Shown in pieces: positions 46,601 to 56,137 of a DNA stretch of 64,000 bases (position 1 is the stretch's first letter; each line of letters starts with the position of its first letter). Made by a program: the position numbers and the translations under genes. Source of the stretch: Adiantum capillus-veneris (Eukaryota > Streptophyta > Polypodiopsida > Polypodiales > Pteridaceae); contig CM043946.1 in NCBI GenBank assembly GCA_014529385.2, forward strand, positions 16,759,077 to 16,823,076, read 5' to 3'. The notes beneath the pieces were generated by a model, which was given only the letters and a program-made list of their open reading frames with translations, searched no databases and had not been told where the DNA came from.

Positions 46601-46995
46601 AATTCTGCACCATCACCAGGGTTAGCAACATTTCGTATCCATAGAGCCCAAAGACGTAGAAACTCTTGCTCGTACAAGTAGTAGTCATCTAAGTCTTTTT
46701 GCTTATGAGAAACAATGTCTTGCCATAGTTTTTGAGTGTTTTGGGGATCAAAGAAGTATCTCTTAAAACGATTCAAAACTTCTGTGTAATTCCCCTTAAC
46801 TTCCTCAGGCAAAGAGTCAAACCAAGTACTAGCATCTTTCCTAAGGACCACCTCAAACATTTCTACACGTTCTTGATCGGTTACTATCCTCTTGATACGG
46901 CAAGACATCTTGAAATTTGCTAAAAATAATTCTGCATCCTCTCCAGGCTCTCCAAAGAAAAGAGGATATCCAGACATTTGGCGTTGGCTCTCCAT
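43534..46995 (-). CDS. Element D gag-protease-RT-RNase H polyprotein
   Basis: 1153 codons starting at ATG. Gag core is at residues 1-190 (ASTWFDSLPEEV) and the CCHC knuckle CWNCGESGHGMYNC at 246-259. A basic/acidic spacer follows. The protease-like region has VDGGAQI at about 458 and FILGRPWLM. RT shows KKNGKWRVCVDYRPLNEAT, MPFGLTNAPATFQ and catalytic FIDDF at about 846-850. The RT-linked RNase H (about 985-1110) has lost its first and third acidic positions: FVSSS near 990 where VDAS is usual, and LTAEN where TDH is usual. The archaeal-type RNase H in the next frame probably supplies the activity, as described for Tat-lineage elements. The protease has Ala in place of Ser/Thr after DGG, so its activity is uncertain. 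Confidence 0.92.
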   Translation of the reverse strand: MESQRQMSGYPLFFGEPGEDAELFLANFKMSCRIKRIVTDQERVEMFEVVLRKDASTWFDSLPEEVKGNYTEVLNRFKRYFFDPQNTQKLWQDIVSHKQKDLDDYYLYEQEFLRLWALWIRNVANPGDGAEFLKKERFIAGLFPDLKVKVEAGAPATFDAAETRAAEKYRKLKCLRGEVPIEGLRPKGKSQASTSRELPEVTAKVIEKLNESLSSLSIHLAQAIGPKGQAKKSEERDPRPRRVLQCWNCGESGHGMYNCPWPRGEPGRPNLNYPLMNAGEGTGQQPRLLQRPNGPRPPPQGVEGVPPLPDPNVHVVEVTNSNEVDMEANGIKRGRGKGKEKEGVTSQSDHGRGKKAKETKETKRTRRHINLQDFPLGHGMAPYNLLEDMRGKGPDISWPQFLALFPQVRRDLTRAVRTRRKVKESVPVVKIAQAEMNEDITPVLDCYIKGRLVRKGLVDGGAQICIMTEGLMQRLGMHIQETPEIKVKMANNSKARCVGICKNVFVEAFGIKKAVDFYVMSTKGSGYPFILGRPWLMKMRALQDWESGKLICRNDNHKKVVFDMKEQRQEELHEESSQSETEEGWTDSTSEEESSGSITEEESSIEVMGVRFKPRNQETSCQGLEEVGPQENEGVQDEGMLEGMLSTTLTKDEREEFKCVLRKFPRLFAKDYTDVRGVDAVQHKIELKPEATPKAQKLRRPGVIKEQALLKEVRKLLAAGFIYPVENSEWVSPVVVTPKKNGKWRVCVDYRPLNEATKRDHFPLPFQDEILNEVAGHEKYTVCDGYSGYFQIGIALEDQLKTTFITPWGCYAFRVMPFGLTNAPATFQCFMNMVFQAFFGKSIRVFIDDFCIYSSKSLHLQRVEEGLKKLYDMGGQLNPDKCHIGEDEVILLGHKVSYKDIEVDPSKAKALIELPSPKSLKEVISFIQKVKYMSRFIHLASELLHPLQKLTQQVEFAWSDELEEYFCNIKVIFSELPTLMPPCWEYTIFVSSSAGKETIGAVLLQQDPHSTRMRPIYFASRVMNALERDYTEAELMMLSLMFAVRKFRSYLLPKPFVILTAENLFPWVSSQMNLSTRISMWIMELQEFQYSFKVEDSVRAQLAGILTYRVHEKEIKVPEVKTYHCHHQKVFLMLLPCSLMELFVEPQEKQGEG

Positions 46996-47044
46996 TACTA
47001 TGAAAGATTACAACACGAGTTACAATAAGGGATACAATAGAGAT

Positions 47045-47503
47045 TTAGAACCACTCGCCTGCAAATGAAGAAGTGAGAAAATACCACTCTAGGTTTTCTT
47101 CTTCAGCTATCCAAGCTTCAATAAGGTCTCGATTTGTTTGATCAAAACAAAAGGGTAGACTATTGATGAGCTCTAAGAAGGGTTGAAATTCTTCAAAGCT
47201 AAGGCGATAAACAGAAATCTCTAGAACTTCATTTTCTGGATCCAAAAGAGCAACCACGTCCCAAGTGATAAATTGCACTTGCTCTACAATTCCCAATGCA
47301 CAAGCGGTTTGTATAAAAACTAGATCTTCATGCTCGTCGAAGGCCGTGAGAAAGTAGCAATTGACTAGGAGCTCCTTTCCTTCGAGTTCCACACAGTCGG
47401 AGTGAGGCAACCTTCTCACAATTTCATAAAGAACATCCTCATCAAGTCCAATCAAGTTTGCAAGATTTAAAGACTCCACTTGTGCTACAAAATTCCTGGA
47501 CAA
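47045..47503 (-). CDS. Element D accessory protein 3, F-box-like N-terminus (hypothetical)
   Basis: About 153 codons between the previous accessory frame and gag. The first codon given is TTG; no in-frame ATG exists upstream of it before a stop, so the start is unclear and splicing or frameshifting is possible. The acidic protein has VLYEIVRRLPHSDCVELEG near residue 24, resembling the start of an F-box, then a YRLSFEEFQPFLELINSLPF segment. It is clearly related to the accessory frame at 47550-48104 (shared VRRLPHS, FIQ.ACAL, LINSLPF), so the pair arose by duplication. I cannot assign a function. One possibility is a link to host ubiquitin ligase or silencing factors. Confidence 0.6.
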   Translation of the reverse strand: MSRNFVAQVESLNLANLIGLDEDVLYEIVRRLPHSDCVELEGKELLVNCYFLTAFDEHEDLVFIQTACALGIVEQVQFITWDVVALLDPENEVLEISVYRLSFEEFQPFLELINSLPFCFDQTNRDLIEAWIAEEENLEWYFLTSSFAGEWF

Positions 47504-47549
47504 AAACTCCTTAGGATTATGGTTAAATCATTCAAAAGCATAAAGAGAT

Positions 47550-48104
47550 TTACAATGTCTCTATGAACAAAGTGTCATAGAAAGTAGAGAAGGATGAGAA
47601 TTTATACAAATTTGCAATCTTCTCTATGCTCTCTTTATTAAGACAAGCTCTGAATAGCTCCCTATCTCCTTTGTTGAAAGCGAAAGGAAGACTATTAATA
47701 AGACGCAAATGAGGGAAAAATTCACCAAATGTGAGTCTATGAAGCATGAACTCTGGCCGCAAGTTTCCTGAAGAGTCTTCCTCAATGGTGAAATGCACTC
47801 GCCAAACGCCAAATTTTACTCTATTTACCAATCTTAGGGCACACACTAGTTGGATGAATGCGCGGTCTTCCTTAGTGCCCAACAACAAGAGGAAAATGGA
47901 ATCCACGCGTAGGACCTTTCGTCTTAACTTCACCACCCTCTTGCTATGAGGGAGACGCCTTACTACTTGCTCCTGCAACTCAATTGGTAATAGAGCTAGA
48001 TCTCTAAGGATTGAACTTTCACTGCACACACATTCCCAGTTAGAACAAATGATCGTTTTTTTGTTTCTTGTAACAACTTGGACAAAGAAAAAACAAACAT
48101 ACAC
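47550..48104 (-). CDS. Element D accessory protein 2, F-box-like (hypothetical)
   Basis: 185 codons starting with ATG and ending 47 bp before the next accessory frame. It has a hydrophobic start (MYVCFFFVQVV), then LPIELQEQVVRRLPHSKRVVKLRRKV (quoted in two parts: LPIELQEQVVRRLPH and SKRVVKLRRKV), which resembles an F-box. The rest shares RAFIQLVCALRLV and LRLINSLPFAF with its downstream paralogue. Being basic where the paralogue is acidic suggests they diverged in role. It sits between the primer-binding site and gag, a place where some plant gypsy elements carry an extra gene. F-box-like character is only a motif impression. Confidence 0.6.
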   Translation of the reverse strand: MYVCFFFVQVVTRNKKTIICSNWECVCSESSILRDLALLPIELQEQVVRRLPHSKRVVKLRRKVLRVDSIFLLLLGTKEDRAFIQLVCALRLVNRVKFGVWRVHFTIEEDSSGNLRPEFMLHRLTFGEFFPHLRLINSLPFAFNKGDRELFRACLNKESIEKIANLYKFSSFSTFYDTLFIETL

Positions 48105-48130
48105 ACTATTTTGCCGGGCTGCACTTCATT

Positions 48131-48583
48131 TTAAAATAAAATGAACACATGTACATCAAAAGAAGTGTGGTAGTTGATGAGAGGTAAAATGACAGGGTTT
48201 GGTGATGCAAGAATTTCTCCTGCTCTTTGGGCACCAAACATGAACACCATTCGTTGTTGAAAATGGATCTTTCTACTAATTGCAACGTTTATTCTAATGT
48301 GTGGAGTAGAATGAAAGGGAAAAACCTCTATTCCTGGGCCATTATCGATGGCCTATGCATGTCCTAATGCGTAAAACAAAACAAAAATATAGACGTCCAA
48401 ACTAAGGTCGTACCTAATGAGAGGAAAAATAAAAGGATTTACTGAAGCGTTTATCTCGGCCAACCTAAGAGGACCTAAAATTCTACGAATGACACATTGA
48501 AATTGCAACTTAGTACTAACAATTATGTGTACCTTTTGCCTTGCAATAGGAATGAAGGGATCATACAAATCTTCGTGATTCAT
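48131..48583 (-). pseudogene. Element D accessory protein 1, two tandem repeats split by TAG
   Basis: An open frame from ATG at 48583 runs to a TAG at 48355-48353 and then continues in the same frame to TAA at 48133-48131. The halves before and after the TAG are repeats of each other (IVSTKLQFQCVIRRILGP and LAEINASVNPFIFPLIRYD, versus VAISRKIHFQQRMVFMFGA and AGEILASPNPVILPLINYH). So it is a two-repeat protein of about 150 codons with an internal stop. It could be a pseudogene, a read-through product, or two proteins. No family recognised. Confidence 0.5.
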
Positions 48584-48635
48584 GCAAACTACTTGACTAT
48601 GCTAAAGGTTGATTCTACACAAAAATACACAAGCC

Positions 48636-48654
48636 GTCCTCCGTGGGGGCACCA
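48636..48654 (-). other. Element D primer-binding site
   Basis: Four bases inside the 5' LTR the minus strand reads TGGTGCCCCCACGGAGGAC. It starts TGG as expected for pairing with a tRNA CCA end, but it does not match tRNA-Asp or initiator Met; I cannot name the tRNA. Confidence 0.7.
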
Positions 48655-48658
48655 AAAT

Positions 48659-49682
48659 TGAGGCGGTCCGGGGCGGGCAACAAGAGAGGCGACCTCTAAA
48701 CACCCCTCAAGGCTCCCGTGCTGCTCAATTGGGGCTGGGGCAACCACAAGCACAACAAAAAAACGAACCCACAGCCAAACCCAAACAAGATAGGGGCACC
48801 ACCTAGTTATGGTATGCGAACTAGGACGCAAGAGAGATTTTGGCACAACCAAGAAGATGCACCACACAACACACACAAGCAACCTCACACCAAGACACAC
48901 ATGAAATGGAACAAAGAGAGCTAGAGCAAAGGGGAGAGAGAGAGGAAAGGATCTTGCGTAATACCTTATTTGTGACTTGCAAATGGAGATGGTTCGTTAT
49001 GATGCTATCGTAGAACTTGTACAAAACTCAATGCTTAGTGATTGCTAATCATTGCCAAAACACACACACACTGTCTTAGGGTGTGGGAGACCTCTCACCA
49101 CAATACCCTCTTACAATGGACACAAAACTGGCAATGAAAAAACACACTAAAACGCTTTCTAAAATCAAGATCAACCGATAGAAACTCAAAATACACAAGT
49201 CACCTTGAATTCACCAAACCGTATTACACAAATGGAAGGACGAAGATTTGAACGTCGAATCACGCCTTTGATGCACCAAACCTTGATTTATTGATGATGA
49301 AGGAGCATGTACAATAGTGGTTTTGAGATTTGTGGAACTCACGCTCTCTCACTTGCAATGTGTAGCTTGAAGGCTTCTCTCACACCAAGAGTGAAGCTCA
49401 CAAGTGGTTGTTACACCTAAGTCTCTCCTCACGCATAGAGTGTTGGGGTGCTATGTGAGATGTTGGAGGTTGTTTTACAAGAAGGAGAGGGGTCTATTTA
49501 TAGGTTGAAGACCCCTCATTAAGATTATTGGAAATCCTAATTTACAAGCTAACAAATCAGGATTATGATTTTTTTTTAATATCAAAACATTGCGGGCCTT
49601 CTTTGTCTGCTTGAGTCATGGGTGTGGGCTCAAAAGAAAGCATTATTGATGGTAGATAAGGTGAAAGTAAGTTTTAAAGAAG

Positions 49683-49751
<69 letters not shown>

Positions 49752-51366
49752 AGAGTTACTATACATGTCTTGAGGTGAGGTGTCTTTTATGGTTAGGTCA
49801 ATGCTATTTTGTGTTAGTATGTTAGTCGTTAGTAATCACTAGAAAGTTAATGTTACATTTACAATGGGTAGAGTGAGTTGATTTGATGAAGGAAGACGGG
49901 TGAATTAAAAGAGAATCATTGAGATAGTGAAGCTTTGAAGAAGCTTGAACTCACTTGTGTAGGTTCTCAAAATGACTATCGATCTTCTTCTTCGTCTTCT
50001 CTTCTTTATGCCACCGCCGCCATGGTTGATCACCACGATGAAAAGAGGATTTGTTGATGAAAAATCCTCAATTTGCAGAAGTTATCATGGTTAAGATGCT
50101 GAATTTTAGATATTTTTAGGAGAGGTAAATGAAATTGTAACATAGAAGCAATAGAGAGAGACATGGAGAGGGTGTATGTATGTAGAGGTTCATAAAAGAA
50201 CTATAGGGATGAGAGAGAAGGGTAATGGTGAAGAGGGTGGGAGAAGCCATGGAAATTGCAGGTTTGAGTGAGGGAAGGAGAGGGAGGGATGTGTAAGAGT
50301 GAGTAGGTGTGTGGAAGGGTGAGAGAAGACTAAGGGCTACTTGTGAGAAAAGTGGGCAGACTGGGGTCCACTCAAAAAATCATAGCTCACCGCTGGTACC
50401 TCCAAAAATAATAAAAAAATTTGAGGTGATTAATCAGAGCGTGGGCTACATTTTCTCTTTTGGCCACCTCTCCAAATTCGGAGTGGAGATAGGTGCCAAA
50501 ATTCTCACCAAAAAGCCTGTTTTTTATGCCTGCAAAAGTCTTTTAGTGGCCCCCTCCTTTGTTGAATTTATACAATGCATCCAAGAGTGAGCCCCTCCTT
50601 TGTCATATTATAATACAAAGCAGTCAAGTGGCCCTTGACCCATGCATGGAGGAGGATTATTGGTGAAATAAGAAATATATACATGGTGGGACTAGTGTAT
50701 GGACTATTCATGGACTTTAGCTCAATGAGCACATGGTGTTAGAATAATGAGTAAAAATAATAATAAAAATATGGAGGAGTTATGGATATGGAAAGATATT
50801 GGAATCATATGATATGGTCCCTCCTTGAATTATTTTGGGTGAAAGAGGAAAAGGTATGCAAGTAAATAATATAATAAAAGTAACCAATGAGTAGAAATCA
50901 ATTTTTTGTTTTCACGAGGGTGAGGGTGAAAATGTGGGAGTGATTTGTATAAAGGAAAAATATGAGGTTAGAGTATGTACATATTGGCAAAAAATATAAT
51001 TATGGTGTAAGAGGATGAAAGAAGGTGTACATAGGTTTAATAAAACACACACCTAAGTAGAAATATTTTAAATAAAATACCAAAATAATTATAAAAAATC
51101 CCTATATTTAGGCCATATATACAATGAAATATTTACACACAAAGAGGCCATAATATACTTTTATTTTTTTATTTTTTTATTTTTTTTGGCTCACCTAGCC
51201 CAGTGACTAGCTAGCTGAGGGTTTTTAAGAAGATATGGGAAAAGCCCCCTAACTCACACACGCCTATGTACAGTGAAATGTTAGGGATAGCCATAGCGTT
51301 TGGGTGAATTTGGTAGGGTGAGGTAACTCACTGTGGTAATTACAAAGAGCCGAAAAACGGCTATCA
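48659..51366 (-). repeat. Element D 5' LTR
   Basis: 2708 bp, about 99% identical by eye to 38999-41688. The minus-strand TATA box TATAAATA is at 49502-49495. The (GA)n array at 49684-49749 is about 19 bp longer than in the other LTR. Confidence 0.93.
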
Positions 51367-52491
51367 ACGCATATGAAAAAGGGAATACGAATAGTATATC
51401 ATTAAGCATATATAGCGTACATGATAAAACGCAGCATCATAAGGGTGATAAAAAAGTAGCATCATAAGGATGCTAACAAAGTGTGTCACTTGAAGGGAAT
51501 AGCAGGGGCAGTGTACATTCCCTTTGATAATAAGCCTATACAAGAGGAGTAACATAGACGGCGACAACAATTAGTAACCGGGTAAATTGATACATAAGAA
51601 ATTGCTTACGAGTTACCTTTTTGAAAGTAGTAAAAAAAAGGGTGTTAGGATATGAAGTTCCTTTAAAGTATTTTTTTGAAGAGAAAAGAACTCCCTTTAA
51701 GTGTACCAAAGGGTTTTTAATATGGGTCAAGATATGAAAGATTTTTTATGACAACCTCCTGTGAGGGCATAAGTCAAAAGTGAACAAGGGTGTTTTTAAA
51801 AAAATGAGTAGTAATACCAACAAAATGCTACCAGAATTTAAAAAAAAAACCACTTATAAAGACATAGTTAATTTGTATATACCATAGAAGGTAATAATTG
51901 GGGAAAAAATTAGGTATAATTACATAAAGATATTAACCACATGTGTGTAAATATTGTTGGCAAACAATGATATAGGCACACGGCTAGGATGAGTATCACT
52001 TGGGACATATTTAAGCTACAACAGATTTAAGACAAGCTCATGGCGGCACATAATGGAAAAAAGAAAACCAAGTCAATAGCAATTAGGGACCCTATCTCCA
52101 AGCCGTGTAAACCCATAAAAAATTTCAGAGACCGCATAAGACCTTACTTACATAGACGAGCAAAAGAAAACATAAGATATGTCTAGGAGTAAGGTTGGGA
52201 TCCGGGGTGTGACAACAATAACAAGCAGTGGGGATTGCTTGATATACCTGTCACCCATTTCATGCAAATTAATTCTAATTAATTGTACTTGTGATTGGTT
52301 GGCAGGTAAAGATCCCTGCTCTCATTTGATAGGAGTTGCGGCTTAAGCTCCTACTTTGTCATGTATCAGAGTATTTTGTAATGAATTTTCCATCAAGAAA
52401 TTCTTCTTTGTTTTGTTCTTTACACAAAATATTTTTGCAAACAGTATTCAAGTCTCTCACTATATGATTCTAAATGATGGGATTTTAAATT
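51367..52491 (+). repeat. PLE pLTR2, last part
   Basis: Starts with the second ACGC duplication and matches 28400-29523 of pLTR1. The match ends abruptly at GATTTTAAATT (52491), where B leader sequence starts; no RT gene follows. Confidence 0.87.
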
Positions 52492-53068
52492 TATACACAC
52501 ACTCAATTAGAATACACACACACTTGCAATTGACCATTCAAGCATGCAATTAACTCAATTAGGCACACAATTAGCAACGCACATTCACCAATTAGCAATT
52601 GAACTTATCAATTTCATACGCCACCAAATCTAGAAAATTTCGGCATTACGACGGCATGAAAGTGAACAATCCAAAAATTTCATAGCATCATAGCATCAAC
52701 ATTGCATTGCATCAACATTACATTGCATCATGGTGGAGTCTCTACATAATTCTACACATCTTTAGATTCTAGGGAGGTTGAGAATACCACCTTGATTACC
52801 TTTCCATTGAAGATCGACTGAATGATTGAAAGATCCGATCGATTCGTAGCAAATTAGTGTGTAAGGTAGCAAAAATAGTGAAATTAGCAAGGAGTTAGTG
52901 TGAAATTAGAGTGTGTAAACACACAATTGGCAAGATACAATGATAAATTATGGAATAATGAACACATTGCTTCATGCACACACATCCAAAATCCACAAAA
53001 ACATAAACACACAAGTGACATGAGTGAGGAAACACATCCGATTATGCCACAATTACATTAGCGTAGAC
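52492..53068 (-). other. Element B leader next to its 5' LTR
   Basis: About 580 bp of AT-rich sequence without coding signal, lying between the end of pLTR2 and the primer-binding site. Only its last 50 bp (from 53019) resemble the inner copy at 26296-26344; the rest does not occur elsewhere in the window. Confidence 0.6.
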
Positions 53069-53091
53069 CATCGTCCCCGGAAGCGGCGCCA
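53069..53091 (-). other. Element B primer-binding site
   Basis: The minus strand reads TGGCGCCGCTTCCGGGGACG, two mismatches away from the tRNA-Asp complement used by element C over its first 18 bases. It adjoins the LTR at 53094. Confidence 0.78.
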
Positions 53092-53093
53092 AA

Positions 53094-54015
53094 TGTTGGG
53101 GGTTTCATCGTTGCATAGCTCCAATGACCAACAAAACTATCAATCTGGAGGGATGAGCTACCCGGCTAGGACATGGAAACACTCACATGATTAGTGAGCT
53201 AATCATGGCAACACGAATGGTTAACTCTATGAGGTGAGCTTCTTGGCCTATGGAGGAGCTAAGCCACAATGAAGGGCAATCTCCACATCCACTTGTCTTC
53301 ACCTCTAATCAACCCAATCACACACACTAATGATTGCGAGACACACACAACACTAATCCTATCATGCAACACACTAATCACAAGCACACACACATAGATC
53401 TATCAAGAACCACACTCCAATCAAACCTACATGCACACACAAGCAAGAGAGGGTGATCACATAAGATTAGAGAGGGATTAATCACTAATTACTTACAATA
53501 TAGCTAATCAAAGCATCATAGGAAATCATAAGAAGCATGAGAGAGGCATAGTGAAAGAGAATTAAACATTGATTAGTGTTAACCAAGTCACATGAGTAAG
53601 GAGAAGCTCAAGGACTCCATAGCCACACACTTCAAGAGATCTCACCAAAGAGTGCTCTAAAAAAATGAGCTTGAGAACCCTAATTTCTTTTACACACTGC
53701 CTTATATACCCAGGGTAAAAATATGCAATGTCCGGGCGTCCAAGGCCTTTAGGGCTCCACTATTTACTAAATCTGTAACCTAGGCACACTAACTAACCTT
53801 TTATTTACAGCATGGAACTTCCATTGAGCCCGTAACACATTAAATATTACAATGGCTTGAAATAAATTGGAAATTTACAATACGTGACCATTTTGGAAAA
53901 ACGTGAAAAATGTGTAACTCCAATCTTTACTGCTTCTTTGTATTCATCCTCGATCTGCATTCGTACGTCTTTGATATTTAACAGCTTCTGTTAATTGACG
54001 TTGACTCAGTTAACA
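53094..54015 (-). repeat. Element B 5' LTR
   Basis: 922 bp, homologous to 23076-24000. TG...CA ends. Minus-strand TATA box TATATAAG at 53708-53701. The AGGAG duplication follows at 54016-54020 and the gag of A resumes in frame. Confidence 0.88.
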
Positions 54016-55303
54016 AGGAGCTACATGAATACAAGGACCTATAGGTGCATATGATTCATACATACTTGTAGATACTATTGCAGACATTGAGATAGCATGT
54101 AGCGGTGCTTTATTAACAAAAGGGGTCCATGGAGTGTTTCTGGGCATGCCCATCATTGGGGTAGGCATGGTAGTGGTGGTGTTATCAAGGGAAAGATGAG
54201 CTAGACTTGGAAAGGTAAAGCTAACACTTGTGGGCTCAGATTGCACTGAGATCCCTGGTGAAACAACATATGGAGGATTCATCGAACTTACTGAGGGAGT
54301 CTCCATTTACGATAAGGTTGGTTGTTTAGCCTTCCCTATATCCAAGAATCTCATGAGACCCGTGGAAGGCATGTGGATCCCCTTGTTCTATCTCTCTAGC
54401 TCAATAACCCTATGGATGACCCCACAAACTCTTTATTGTTGATCCTCTACACTAGTAGCACCCATTGTGGATTGTAGGACATCTAACCAACCACGTGATA
54501 GGTGTGACCTGTGTATAGGCCGGTTAGAGTTTTTGTTTGTAGTTCATACTCCTAGTTCTCATTTAGGAACGCTCCGTCTAGGATTGAGGTGCTAGGGTGT
54601 CCTTTGGACTAGATGCAATGTGGATCTCTACAGGTTGACCCTTAGTGGTCACTAATTGAGGAGCACTCGATTGCTTGCGTGGCATGGATGTTGACATAGG
54701 GGCTTTCGCTTGTAACTCTCTCCTTTGCTCTGTCCCATCATATAAGCGCTTGATTTTGTTTTTCCTAGCCACAATGATATACCACTCAACCTCTTGCACA
54801 TTGGTAAGGCTTCTACCATCAGGTAATATAACCTCTGAGGGGAATAGCTCTGAAGAGTGGGGGGGTGCAGTGAATGGAGTATTCATGCCCACACTCTCCA
54901 GGAGCATGGAGTCTACATTGGTCATGAATGGTCAATTTACTTCCCCACCCCCCTTATTTACATTGTTAGCTCCATGTTCGGAGCGTGTGGCTCTACTAAA
55001 GGCTTCCTTCAAGTGGCTAAGAATGCTCGGCTTGGATCGTGGGCTCATGCCATGCATGTCTTGGCTTGAGCTATCAGGATTAGGCATTGGGTAACCCTCC
55101 ATGACGTTGTAGTCAGAGGAAGAGTCACTAGACGCAATATGTGGTTCCTGAGTGGTACTACCTTGGGTTCCCACTAAGGGCCTAGAGCCTACGGTAGAGG
55201 AATAATGAGTGCCCGCGTAAATGGAGACACTCTCGATGTGTTTGTCCTCTAGCACACATGACCGGTTCCTTTGAGCTATGAAATATGGCTTGTGATAGCT
55301 CAA
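54016..55303 (-). pseudogene. Element A: gag N-terminal region
   Basis: Three open stretches (54932-55303, 54578-54925, 54010-54306) are separated by stops. The protein is Ser/Pro/Thr-rich with EVEWYIIVARKNKIKRLYDG near 54790-54735 and ends in a Pro-rich part (PYVVSPGISVQSEP). I recognise no domain, but the frame runs through the AGGAG site into the gag block at 22596-23075, which carries the start of Retrotrans_gag. Long Pro/Ser-rich N-terminal extensions occur in gypsy Gag proteins. Confidence 0.72.
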
Positions 55304-56137
55304 AACAAGCGTCTTGGCCGGGGGGACATGCCGTGCTTTACAGCCCTCAATTCGATTACATACAACCCTCAGAATCCTAAAACTAGTCTTTTCCTAGGTG
55401 GGGAGAGGGCTAGAATTAGTAAGTCCAAAGGGTGAGTGTGAAGGGGATGGTGGAGGACTTGAGGAACTTGTCCCACATGCCCTCCCTTCACTTGAGGTCC
55501 TAGTCTTTATATATAAAATGGTGTGTATAGTATATCATAAGATTGAGGACTGAGACCTGGGCCTCAACTTGGTGGGCTTGGGGAATGATCCCGATCCTTC
55601 CTTTTAGGATAAGTTTTTTTAAAAAATTGAATTTTCAAATTTCTTTTTTGTCTAAATATTTTTGAGCATTTTTTTTTCAAAAAAACTTTTTCTAAGGATA
55701 AAGACGCCGAGCTCCCACGCACACACAATAGCTCCTAGGAGCTCTGTCTAACCTCCTTGCAGCTAATTAACAGCTAATTAATTGTTTAACACAGAATTTC
55801 ACACTCACAGATAGTCAACTCTACTGCTCACTATCTACTCTACTTCTCACTGTCTACATTCACTAGCGGATCTACTAACACTTGCACACCACAGATCTTG
55901 CAAAACTAACAAAAGCCAACACAATGTAGCACTAATAGAGCTTACATCCATCAACAAAATCTATCAAAAAGTTGCTAAAATTGCGCATTACAGTCACTTA
56001 ATAGAATCTACTAATTTTCCCATTGTAGCCACTTAAGAGTTCTCACAGAACTCAACAAACAACAAAAAATAGATGGAAGAAAGGCTTCCAGAGGTAGCAC
56101 TCAGTAGCACTCAGTGCTCCTCAAGCTTAATGCAAGC
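55304..56137 (-). other. Element A 5' leader
   Basis: Untranslated sequence between primer-binding site and gag. It is A/T-rich around 55610-55700 and has no coding signal. Confidence 0.6.

Larger units (their letters stand above)
38999..51366 (-). mobile_element. Element D: young 12.4-kb Ty3/gypsy (Tat-like, dual RNase H) element
   Basis: Two 2.7-kb LTRs (38999-41688 and 48659-51366) differ by only about 20 substitutions by eye plus a GA-array length change. The duplicated target ACGC is at 38995-38998 and 51367-51370; the empty site is in pLTR1 at 28400. Between the LTRs, reading the minus strand, are a primer-binding site, three accessory frames, a 1153-codon gag-PR-RT-RNase H frame, a 635-codon archaeal-type RNase H plus integrase frame, and a polypurine tract. 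It is the most recent insertion in the window and the best candidate for recent activity. The 4-bp duplication is shorter than the usual 5 bp. Confidence 0.93.
26576..52491 (+). mobile_element. Penelope-like element with two direct repeats (pLTRs)
   Basis: The layout is (CA)n, pLTR1 (26737-29523), an RT gene (about 29524-32959), two (CA)n arrays, then pLTR2, which is cut off at 52491. pLTR2 contains the copia element F and the gypsy element D; without them it is 2.77 kb, the same length as pLTR1. There is no gag, retropepsin or integrase, and the RT motifs are those of Penelope-like elements. Tandem or partial second copies forming pLTRs are typical of that class. No GIY-YIG endonuclease follows the RT. 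The precise outer ends are uncertain because of the CA arrays and the flanking duplicated B sequence. Confidence 0.8.
23076..54015 (-). mobile_element. Element B (Ty3/gypsy type), expanded to 31 kb by nested insertions
   Basis: The outer ends are two related LTRs in direct orientation (23076-24000 and 53094-54015). They are flanked by a perfect AGGAG duplication at 23071-23075 and 54016-54020, and the gag of A is in frame across the empty site. The polypurine tract next to the left LTR and the primer-binding site next to the right LTR set the orientation as minus. Own sequence that can be assigned is 23076-26553 and 52492-54015; the rest is a Penelope-like element with two further insertions. 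No gypsy pol domain was found, so B looks non-autonomous or gutted. A second partial copy of its leader and LTR start (26296-26553) is unexplained. Confidence 0.82.
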
